Translations under genes and position numbers: made by a program
Assembly: GCA_965369635.1 (NCBI GenBank)
Contig: CBDURC010000197.1
Span: forward strand, 1-5,804
DNA: 5,804 bases
DNA from: UBA3071 sp965369635
GTDB lineage: Bacteria > Chloroflexota > Anaerolineae > UBA3071
Direction: 5' to 3'
Shown here: one piece after another, positions 1 to 4,478 of the stretch
Layout of the letters: every line of letters starts with the position of its first letter
Numbering within the stretch: position 1 is the first letter of the stretch
Notes under the pieces: generated by a model
Database searches by the model: none
The model's input: only the letters and a program-made list of their open reading frames with translations
What the model was told of the DNA's origin: nothing

Positions 1-669
1 GTGTACGTCTTGGCCTATCCCCAGACGATGTATCCAGACGTCGTCCTGATCCAGCGACCGCTCCGGGAGCCGAAGCTAGGGTTTGCTGAAGTAGAAACAG
101 CCCTGGCTGCCGAAGTCGAAGCTCCGGTGGTCACCCCCGTTGTACTTACCGTCCCCCCAGCCGAACACCGGGAGCCTTTCATCGAGATCTTCCACACCGC
201 TGGCGACGAGGTGGTGGCCATCATCGAGGTGCTCAGTCCGGCCAACAAGACGGCCGGGGAAGGGCATCGCCTCTACCGGAGCAAACAGCAGGCCATTCTG
301 GATAGCGACGTTCATCTGATTGAGATAGACCTGCTTTCCACGGGCTTGCCCAGCGTGGCCTTGCCGGAGGAAGGGTACTCTCGCTTGCCTCCCTACCGCT
401 ATCTGGTCTGCGTCCACCGGGCGACGGAGCGATACCGCTACGAGCTGTATCCCATCCAGTTGCCGTCGCGCCTGCCGCGCCTGCACATCCCCCTGCGAGA
501 GCCTGACCCCGACGTGGAGTTAGACCTGCAAGCCCTCTTCAGACAAAGCTACGACAATGGCGGCTACGCCGACCTTGTTGACTACCGGGAAACGCCGCCA
601 GTGGCACTCTCATCGGAGGAAGCCGCCTGGCTGGATGGCTTCCTCAAGGGAAAGGGATTGCGGCCCTGA
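1..669 (+). CDS. DUF4058 family protein, 5' partial
   Basis: The visible 222 codons read as the C-terminal portion of a DUF4058 protein. The signature segment is IEVLSPANK at residues 75-83, followed by a basic stretch (RLYRSKQQ) and then HLIEIDLL at about residue 105. Near the end come LYPIQLPSRLPRLHIPLR, PDVELDLQALF and YDNGGYADLVDYR, which is the usual DUF4058 tail. Family members normally begin with a short segment rich in Pro, Gly and Met, and that is missing here. The GTG at base 1 is therefore probably an internal codon, with the true start left of the window. The family has no established function. The E-x-LSP...K...EIDL pattern recalls Uma2-like PD-(D/E)XK folds, but that is my inference. 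It stops at TGA 667-669, and no partner gene follows on this strand. Confidence 0.85.
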   Translation: MYVLAYPQTMYPDVVLIQRPLREPKLGFAEVETALAAEVEAPVVTPVVLTVPPAEHREPFIEIFHTAGDEVVAIIEVLSPANKTAGEGHRLYRSKQQAILDSDVHLIEIDLLSTGLPSVALPEEGYSRLPPYRYLVCVHRATERYRYELYPIQLPSRLPRLHIPLREPDPDVELDLQALFRQSYDNGGYADLVDYRETPPVALSSEEAAWLDGFLKGKGLRP

Positions 670-680
670 CCATCCCGAGG

Positions 681-702
681 GCATCACCTCAGGCCGTGAT
701 GC
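681..702 (+). terminator. Hairpin just after the DUF4058 stop, possible terminator
   Basis: GCATCAC (681-687) pairs perfectly with GTGATGC (696-702) around an 8-nt loop, starting 12 nt after the DUF4058 stop codon. No U-tract follows; the next bases are G-rich. It is therefore not a canonical intrinsic terminator and may only be a 3'-end-stabilising hairpin. Confidence 0.3.
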
Positions 703-777
703 AGGGGGAGTGGCTGGTAGAGTGGAATAGTGGCAGCTTGGTGGGCCGAATTGCTCGCCTGCAGGCTGGGTTCTCGA

Positions 778-892
778 TCAGGGATGGAGATTGGGGTTAT
801 CAGTGGGCAGCCCCTCAGCACGGGCAATGTTCAGCAAACGGTCGTCGGCAGAGAGGAATGCTGAGAGCGCTGGTATCGAGATAGTAAAGCAT
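778..892 (-). pseudogene. Remnant of a VapC-like PIN-domain toxin (internal deletion plus frameshift)
   Basis: The ATG at 892-890 overlaps the antitoxin stop by one base (TGATG), the classical coupling of antitoxin and toxin. The first ten codons (892-863) read MLYYLDTSAL, the standard start of a PIN-domain ribonuclease including its first catalytic Asp. Right after this the frame shifts. From 861 to the TGA at 778, a different frame reads AFLSADDRLLNIARAEGL and then PTDNPNLHP, which is the usual C-terminus of VapC proteins with the last conserved acidic pair. Everything between, about 85-90 residues in a typical PIN protein of about 135 residues, is absent, including the central catalytic acids. 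In the original frame translation would end at 815 after 25 residues. The toxin is dead. The family assignment rests on motif recognition at both ends and on the operon position. Confidence 0.82.
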
Positions 893-1197
893 CATCGGGC
901 AGCACGCTCAGCAATGATGACTTCAGATAGAGGACCTCCATTTGCATACAGACGAGCCAGTTCAGCCCTACGAGCTTTGGAAACGATCTTGAGCTCAGGT
1001 GGTGGCTTCAGTCGTCTGACGAGTCCCGAAGCGATCAACACCTCCTTGGCCTGACGCAGATCGTCCTCGGTGTCCTGATGGTCAAGAATCTGAATCCGAA
1101 CCCGCGCCCGCTCTGGCAGGGCAACAGGTGTCAGAAGGCGCAAAACACCGCCCTCATAGATGGCAGTAGCTTGGATGGCAGTAGCTTGTGTACTCAT
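892..1197 (-). CDS. AF2212-like (DUF104) antitoxin of a VapBC-type module
   Basis: From the chosen start the product has 101 residues. The N-terminal third, with AIYEGGVLRLLTPVALPE and then ARVRIQIL, is the typical AF2212/DUF104 antitoxin fold, a small beta-rich DNA-binding and toxin-binding domain found beside PIN toxins. The rest is a charged, mostly helical tail (residues about 38-101) that would wrap the toxin. Two ATGs stand in tandem at 1198-1200 and 1195-1197. AAGGAG (1205-1210) lies 4 nt from the first and 7 nt from the second, so I prefer the second; a longer start at 1227 has no support. Its toxin partner directly downstream is broken, so this is now an orphan antitoxin. It probably still represses its own promoter and might neutralise related toxins elsewhere. 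Residues 2-12 contain a duplicated QATAI caused by a 15-bp tandem repeat. Confidence 0.8.
   Translation of the reverse strand: MSTQATAIQATAIYEGGVLRLLTPVALPERARVRIQILDHQDTEDDLRQAKEVLIASGLVRRLKPPPELKIVSKARRAELARLYANGGPLSEVIIAERAAR
1159..1188 (-). repeat. 15-bp perfect tandem duplication in the antitoxin N-terminus
   Basis: The 15-mer GATGGCAGTAGCTTG occurs at 1159-1173 and again, identically, at 1174-1188 (plus-strand reading). It keeps the frame and doubles the peptide QATAI just after the start codon. This is a slippage-type duplication upstream of the conserved domain. Confidence 0.95.
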
Positions 1198-1245
1198 CAT
1201 TCGACTCCTTACAACGCTCCCAGGCAAGAGGCAGAAACGTCAGCA

Positions 1246-1258
1246 GGTACATTGTACC
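1246..1258. promoter_or_regulatory. 13-bp palindromic operator candidate
   Basis: GGTACA (1246-1251) and TGTACC (1253-1258) form a perfect inverted repeat around one central T. It covers the -10 box of the minus-strand promoter and lies 41 nt upstream of the galT start on the other strand. Toxin-antitoxin complexes commonly bind such palindromes to repress their own transcription. That the antitoxin at 892-1197 binds here is inferred from position only. Confidence 0.5.
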
Positions 1259-1279
1259 ACTATAGGAACAAACCTCCAA
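1251..1279 (-). promoter_or_regulatory. Sigma70-type promoter of the toxin-antitoxin locus
   Basis: Reading the minus strand, a -35 box TTGGAG (1279-1274) is followed after exactly 17 nt by a -10 box TACAAT (1256-1251). Transcription would start near 1244, giving a leader of about 45 nt before the AAGGAG ribosome-binding site at 1210-1205. The -10 box sits inside the palindrome at 1246-1258, as expected for an autoregulated toxin-antitoxin promoter. Confidence 0.6.
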
Positions 1280-1298
1280 TTCGCCCCAAGTGAGCAAG

Positions 1299-2459
1299 AT
1301 GACTGACACGTTTGACCTGAGCGACCATCCGCACCGGCGCTACAACCCCTTGACCCGGGAGTGGATCCTGGTCTCGCCGCATCGGACGCAGCGCCCTTGG
1401 CTGGGACAGGTGGAGAAGTCACCGCCCGTGGAACTGCCGCGCCACGATCCGGGGTGCTATCTCTGCCCGGGGAACGTACGGGCCGGCGGGGTGCGCAACC
1501 CTGACTACACGAAGACCTTCGTCTTCGACAACGACTTCTCTGCCCTGCTACTGGACACGCCGGAGGGCGGTCTGGGCGAGCTTCTTACGGTGCAAAAGTG
1601 GGGCAGACTTTCCAGTCTGCCGCTTGAGCAGGCTAGAAAGCCTGCTCCACATGCCGTTTTGCACCGAGAACCAGACGAGCGGGGGCTGTTGATCGCCCGC
1701 AGCGAGCGAGGGCTCTGCCGCGTCATCTGCTTCTCGCCGCGCCACGACCTGACGCTGCCGGAGATGACGGTGGCAGACATCCGCATCGTGGTGGACCTGT
1801 GGGCGGAGCAGTTCGAGGAGTTGGGTGCGCGGTCGCAGATCAACTACGTGCAGCTTTTCGAGAACAAGGGGGCCATGATGGGGGCTAGCAACCCGCACCC
1901 GCACGGCCAGGTGTGGGCCAACGAGACGCTCCCCAACGAGCCAGCCAAGGAGCTAGCGGCGCAGACGGACTATTGGCAAGAACGTCACTCTTGCCTGCTC
2001 TGCGACGTCCTGGCGCTGGAGGAAACGCTAGGGGACCGTATCGTCTGCCAGAACGAGCACTTCGTGGCGTTGGTGCCCTTCTGGGCCACATGGCCCTTCG
2101 AGACGATGCTGCTGAGCCGCCGCCACGTGGGCTCGCTGCTGGAGTTGACCCAGGCAGAGCGGGATGGGCTGGCGGAGATCATCCAGCGGCTGACCACCAA
2201 GTACGACAACCTGTTCGAGGTCTCGTTCCCCTACTCCATGGGCTTCCACCAGCAGCCGACGGATGGTCGAGAGTACCCCGCCTGGCATCTCCATGCCCAC
2301 TACTACCCCCCGCTGCTGCGCTCGGCCACGGTCCGCAAGTTCATGGTCGGCTACGAGATGCTGGCCGAACCACAACGGGACATCCCCGCCGAGGCCGCCG
2401 CCGCGCGACTACGCGAAGTGCCGGAAGTGCATTACAGGCGGCGGGGCGAAGCCGCGTGA
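1299..2459 (+). CDS. galT: Galactose-1-phosphate uridylyltransferase with a palindromic in-frame insertion
   Basis: GalT is the Leloir-pathway enzyme that moves UMP from UDP-glucose to galactose-1-phosphate, giving UDP-galactose and glucose-1-phosphate, in the cytoplasm. The product has 386 residues from ATG 1299. AAGTGAG (1288-1294) serves as ribosome-binding site; the GTG at 1290 has none. The N-terminus DHPHRRYNPLTREWILVSPHR is characteristic (residues 9-29). Zinc ligands are visible as Cys53 and Cys56 (CYLC), His149 (SPRHDL) and His200. The uridylylated nucleophile is His202 in NPHPHGQVW. The C-terminal HLHAHYYPP carries the second metal site, and GYEMLAEPQRDIPAEAAAARL is the usual end. 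Residues 95-125 are extra compared with the family (E. coli GalT has 348 residues) and are encoded by the palindromic element at 1580-1672. The insertion falls in a segment between conserved blocks that is variable in length, so the enzyme may remain active. No galK or galE lies beside it. Confidence 0.95.
   Translation: MTDTFDLSDHPHRRYNPLTREWILVSPHRTQRPWLGQVEKSPPVELPRHDPGCYLCPGNVRAGGVRNPDYTKTFVFDNDFSALLLDTPEGGLGELLTVQKWGRLSSLPLEQARKPAPHAVLHREPDERGLLIARSERGLCRVICFSPRHDLTLPEMTVADIRIVVDLWAEQFEELGARSQINYVQLFENKGAMMGASNPHPHGQVWANETLPNEPAKELAAQTDYWQERHSCLLCDVLALEETLGDRIVCQNEHFVALVPFWATWPFETMLLSRRHVGSLLELTQAERDGLAEIIQRLTTKYDNLFEVSFPYSMGFHQQPTDGREYPAWHLHAHYYPPLLRSATVRKFMVGYEMLAEPQRDIPAEAAAARLREVPEVHYRRRGEAA
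1580..1672 (+). repeat. Nested palindromic (REP/MITE-like) element inserted in galT
   Basis: The outer ends are perfect 10-bp inverted repeats, CGGTGCAAAA (1588-1597) and TTTTGCACCG (1657-1666). Beyond them the similarity continues imperfectly (GCTTCT at 1580-1585 against GGTTCT, reverse complement of 1667-1672). Inside are two perfect hairpins side by side: GGCAGACT/AGTCTGCC (1602-1609/1614-1621, loop TTCC) and GAGCAGGCT/AGCCTGCTC (1626-1634/1639-1647, loop AGAA). They are enclosed by GTG (1598-1600) pairing with CAC (1648-1650). The 93 nt equal 31 codons, so the galT frame is kept. I see no transposase and no clear target-site duplication. In-frame palindromes inside genes are known, for example the Rickettsia palindromic elements. 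Confidence 0.85.
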
Positions 2460-2652
2460 TCCTGCTACCGCACTTCTTCTTCCGCTAGCACTCTCCCCGC
2501 TCCAATGGCGGCATTCAGCGACTACGCTTTCTGCGGCGGACTTCTTCACTTTCTTCTTCACTACCGGACACCTTTGCCAGGACACGGATGAACACGGACG
2601 AACACGGATTTCTTTTCGGGATGCTCGCGGTACACCTGAATGGTGCCGAACT
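2460..2652. other. Intergenic region between galT and the VUT gene (convergent ends)
   Basis: No gene is convincing here. The stretch after the galT stop is rich in CTTCTT runs, including CTTCTTCAC twice (2541-2549 and 2553-2561). It also holds the first copy of the 47-bp dispersed repeat (2564-2610). A perfect 12-bp palindrome, CAGGACGTCCTG, lies just beyond at 2665-2676. No clear intrinsic terminator is visible for either converging gene. Confidence 0.5.
2564..2610 (+). repeat. 47-bp direct repeat, copy 1
   Basis: This copy begins CCGGACACC and contains the internally repetitive core GACACGGATGAACACGGA, followed by CGAACACGGATT. It matches 3787-3833 at 44 of 47 positions in the same orientation. 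The core itself is a degenerate repetition of GAACACGGA, so the unit is microsatellite-like inside a dispersed repeat. Copies lie on both sides of the VUT gene and the 120-residue gene. Confidence 0.9.
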
Positions 2653-2730
2653 TCATACTCTCTGCAGGACGTCCTGGGAGCATTCCTCGAAGGGCAAATC
2701 GTTCACGTACTGCTCCAGGCCCAGCCCAAC

Positions 2731-3333
2731 CTAGCTTTCGCTCCTATCTGGCACAGCATAGATCAAGGGCAAGCTGAGCAGGGTGGTCGCTCCCTTGACC
2801 AGCACGTTGGACAAAACAATGCTCCACACGACTGCAACGGGCAACACCCCACCGAACGCACCCCACGAAAAGACGACGCTATCAAGAGGTACGCTCACAG
2901 CATTGCTTGTCAGCACCCGCATCCACTGATAGCGGTGTGTCACGCGCTCAACCCACAGCCGGTAGACCTCAGTGTCAATCAGTTCCGCCGTCACCTCGGC
3001 GACTATGCTGGCGATCACGATCCGCCAGACGGGTGCCAACACAGCAGCGAACTCGGCTTGTGGCCCAACCGCTGGATCTCCTGGCAATCGTGAGACCAGC
3101 CAGAACAGAGCAGCCATCACCAGATTGATCACCGCTGCTGTGACAATCAGCACGCGTGCGCCCTTCGCTCCGACTGTCTTGTGCACCAGATCGCGCAAGG
3201 TGAACGTGATGGGGTACACGAACGTTCCGGCGTCCATTGACAAACCGAAGAACAGCACGATCTTGAGGCTGGCCACATCTGCCAACATCTGTGCTGCGAT
3301 ATAGGCAGATGAGACCACGATGACACGTATCAT
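2731..3333 (-). CDS. VUT/YhhQ family queuosine precursor transporter
   Basis: This is a 200-residue, strongly hydrophobic protein with about five to six membrane segments. The first is near residues 5-30, others are near 32-48, 62-84 and 98-118, and the last two lie in 147-195. Family marks include TFVYPITFTLRDLVHKTVG (37-55), EVTAELIDTEVY in the middle, and the hallmark SNAVSVPLDSVVF. The family (TIGR00697, formerly DUF165) imports queuosine precursors such as preQ0/preQ1 across the inner membrane for tRNA modification. AAGGAG (3344-3339) stands 5 nt before the ATG, fixing the start. No queuosine biosynthesis gene or recognisable preQ1 riboswitch is nearby, and substrate preference cannot be read from sequence. 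After the TAG stop the frame stays open for 25 more codons to a TGA at 2653-2655. Confidence 0.9.
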   Translation of the reverse strand: MIRVIVVSSAYIAAQMLADVASLKIVLFFGLSMDAGTFVYPITFTLRDLVHKTVGAKGARVLIVTAAVINLVMAALFWLVSRLPGDPAVGPQAEFAAVLAPVWRIVIASIVAEVTAELIDTEVYRLWVERVTHRYQWMRVLTSNAVSVPLDSVVFSWGAFGGVLPVAVVWSIVLSNVLVKGATTLLSLPLIYAVPDRSES

Positions 3334-3398
3334 CTCAACTCCTTCGCACCGGAGGACCTTCGGCGGTGAGGTTGTGGCAATCTCATTTCCATCTCATT

Positions 3399-3761
3399 TC
3401 AGGGTGTGTCCTCTTCCCCTTCCTTCAATGAAGCACGCACCGGCGGAGGAGCCAATTCTATCCCCTGCGGTGGGAGGTTATCCGCCAACCAGTCCTCAAA
3501 CCACTCCCCGTCCCATTGGATCAGCCGCACCAGGAAACTCCGCTTCTGAGTGAAGAACTTGTATATCTCTTGGTTCTGTTTGTGGACCTCGTGGATGGCG
3601 CCGTCCATGTCATTGTGAGTGAGCTCACCAGCCTTCCAGCGATGGAACTTCTCGTAGAGAGGCTCCAGCACCTGACGCCAGAGGCAATCGTGGTAGGCGT
3701 CAATGAGGGCCTGTTCCCACTGCCATTCGGGGGTCGTCTGGCGACGCTTCTTGCGGCTCAT
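3399..3761 (-). CDS. Unrecognised 120-residue soluble protein
   Basis: I do not recognise this family. The start at ATG 3761 is supported by a perfect AGGAGG (3776-3771) 9 nt upstream. The open frame reaches back to 3818, but that extension runs into the 47-bp repeat and is not credible. The protein begins with a basic patch (MSRKKRRQ). It continues as a probably helical, aromatic and charged body with several Trp (EWQWEQALIDAYHDCLWRQ; HEVHKQNQEIYKFF; LIQWDGEWFEDWL) and ends in a proline-rich, acidic tail (APPPVRASLKEGEEDTP). It has no signal peptide or membrane segment. The VUT gene follows 65 nt downstream on the same strand, so the two may be co-transcribed. The composition looks like a true gene rather than a shadow frame. 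Confidence 0.7.
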   Translation of the reverse strand: MSRKKRRQTTPEWQWEQALIDAYHDCLWRQVLEPLYEKFHRWKAGELTHNDMDGAIHEVHKQNQEIYKFFTQKRSFLVRLIQWDGEWFEDWLADNLPPQGIELAPPPVRASLKEGEEDTP

Positions 3762-3786
3762 TCCCTGAATCCTCCTATTCACACCG

Positions 3787-3833
3787 CCGGACACTCTTGC
3801 CAGGACACGGATGAACACGGACGGACACGGATT
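3787..3833 (+). repeat. 47-bp direct repeat, copy 2
   Basis: This is the second copy of the repeat at 2564-2610, with three substitutions (two adjacent in the CCTTT/CTCTT segment, one A to G in the last unit). It lies immediately upstream of the ribosome-binding site of the 120-residue gene. The two copies bracket a segment of about 1.18 kb that holds both minus-strand genes. Confidence 0.9.
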
Positions 3834-3895
3834 CCCTTCTTTGTCCTTCGCCCATTCAAGGGCTCCAAGACGGCAGGCGACTACTCAGCTACAAA

Positions 3896-3990
3896 GGTAC
3901 AACGCACTTGATCCACTCGATACTCGACCGTTTGCTTGACCGAATCGCGCTTCAGAATGGCCTGATTCCACAACCGAAGTGCGTTGCACC
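3896..3990. repeat. 95-bp segment bounded by 14-bp inverted repeats
   Basis: GGTACAACGCACTT (3896-3909) and AAGTGCGTTGCACC (3977-3990) are inverted copies with a single mismatch (T/C). The 67-nt interior has no obvious symmetry. Size and termini fit a small MITE-like element, but no target-site duplication is evident. Its right end shares TTGCACCG with the right terminus of the galT insertion. Confidence 0.6.
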
Positions 3991-4050
3991 GTTGCAGGGG
4001 CGGGGTCCCGCCGCCGCCCGCGACCACTGCGGACTCCTTCCCCGCAACGG
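3989..4050 (+). repeat. Long GC-rich hairpin
   Basis: CCGTTGC (3989-3995) pairs with GCAACGG (4044-4050), and GGGG (3997-4000) pairs with CCCC (4040-4043) past one bulged A. This gives an 11-bp stem over a 39-nt GC-rich loop that can fold further (GGCGGG/CCCGCC near 4000-4012). It ends four bases before the -35 box of the next promoter and has no U-tract. It may insulate the operon or be part of a dispersed repeat. Confidence 0.55.
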
Positions 4051-4053
4051 CCC

Positions 4054-4082
4054 TTGACCAGCCTAACAGAGTCTGCTATAAT
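4054..4082 (+). promoter_or_regulatory. Strong sigma70-type promoter with extended -10
   Basis: TTGACC (4054-4059) and a consensus TATAAT (4077-4082) are separated by exactly 17 nt, and TGC directly precedes the -10 box (TGnTATAAT, extended -10). Transcription should begin near 4089-4090. All genes to the right are on the same strand with tight spacing, so this promoter probably drives the whole restriction operon. Confidence 0.8.
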
Positions 4083-4092
4083 AGTCGCAGCA

Positions 4093-4200
4093 ATGGAGAA
4101 GAACAAAGGATTGCCGAGTACTGACACAGCAGTCCTCGTGCCAACGCTTCATAACCCCAGGAGATGGCAAAGAGATTGTACATCAACGCCGTCTCCCTGA
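4093..4200 (+). CDS. Possible 35-residue leader peptide ORF
   Basis: An ATG lies only about 4 nt after the predicted transcription start, so it would be translated as a leaderless or near-leaderless message. It reads MEKNKGLPSTDTAVLVPTLH and continues to NPRRWQRDCTSTPSP before TGA at 4198-4200. It overlaps the start of the next gene by 37 nt in another frame. It may be a leader whose translation influences initiation at 4164, or simply a chance open frame; there is no homology I recognise. Confidence 0.3.
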   Translation: MEKNKGLPSTDTAVLVPTLHNPRRWQRDCTSTPSP

Positions 4201-4478
4201 CAAACGGGAGCGCTGCTTCACCTTCGACCGATTTCGAGTGCGTATGCGGGTGCGATGTTTTCGACTGGCCTTCCGGCATCGACACACAGAACGATGTCTG
4301 TCAGTACTTCGTGGAGAGCTTCATAGGCTTCTTGGAGGAGAAGGGAACGAGCATGAAGGCTGACTACTGCCCGCTACAGCAAGACGGCCGACGCAACCCT
4401 ATCTTACCAGGAGCAGAATCATGGACCAAGCCCAACGAGATCGCAAGGCCTACGAACTGGCAAGAGCATACCTCTTGA
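4164..4478 (+). CDS. Unrecognised 104-residue protein in the restriction operon
   Basis: I do not recognise this protein. The codons favour G or C at third positions like its neighbours, which supports real coding. It begins MAKRLYINAVSLTNGS, has a small cysteine cluster (ECVCGC, residues about 25-30) plus later Cys at VCQYF and DYCPL, a probable helix (YFVESFIGFLEEKG), and a polar tail. The cysteines might bind a metal or form disulphides, which is inference. The start is uncertain. AGGAG (4159-4163) touches the ATG directly with no spacer, which is poor for initiation, and a TAA lies in frame at 4152-4154. A TTG at 4176 would leave a 12-nt spacer. The 3' end overlaps the next gene by 58 nt, so the two are likely translated in a coupled way. 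Confidence 0.55.
   Translation: MAKRLYINAVSLTNGSAASPSTDFECVCGCDVFDWPSGIDTQNDVCQYFVESFIGFLEEKGTSMKADYCPLQQDGRRNPILPGAESWTKPNEIARPTNWQEHTS

Larger units (their letters stand above)
3834..4053. other. Gene-free, structured intergenic region upstream of the restriction operon
   Basis: No convincing gene lies between the repeat and the promoter at 4054. The region holds two overlapping inverted-repeat structures (3896-3990 and 3989-4050) and a GC-rich run. One minus-strand frame is open through 3990-3886 and looks mildly protein-like (for example LWNQAILKRDSVKQ and QVRCTFVAE). It has no start or ribosome-binding site and is at best a gene remnant. Confidence 0.5.

Noticed and set aside
696..884. 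62-codon plus-strand frame after the DUF4058 gene
   Set aside because: It has no ribosome-binding site and overlaps the toxin remnant, which better explains the sequence on the minus strand.
1913..2488. Long open frame of 191 codons inside galT on the plus strand
   Set aside because: It is a +1 shadow of the well-supported galT gene in GC-rich DNA, with Arg/Ala/Gly-rich content and no family resemblance.
2263..3093. Plus-strand 276-codon frame spanning the galT end, a repeat and the antisense of the transporter
   Set aside because: It crosses two real genes and a repeat and has no coherent composition; the minus-strand VUT gene explains the region.
3334..3398. preQ1 riboswitch before the VUT gene
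   Set aside because: The 65-nt interval shows only a weak 5-bp CACCG/CGGTG hairpin and lacks the preQ1-I stem and A-rich tail.
3762..3818. N-terminal extension of the 120-residue protein to ATG 3818
   Set aside because: It is translated from the 47-bp repeat and lies upstream of a perfect AGGAGG that serves ATG 3761.
2564..3833. CRISPR array
   Set aside because: There are only two copies of the repeat, 1.2 kb apart, with no regular spacers; the internal GAACACGGA units are tandem-like, not spacer-separated.
3885..4127. 80-codon minus-strand frame in the structured intergenic region
   Set aside because: It runs across inverted repeats and a GC-rich hairpin and covers the promoter at 4054-4082; its composition is Arg/Gly/Ser-rich and not gene-like.
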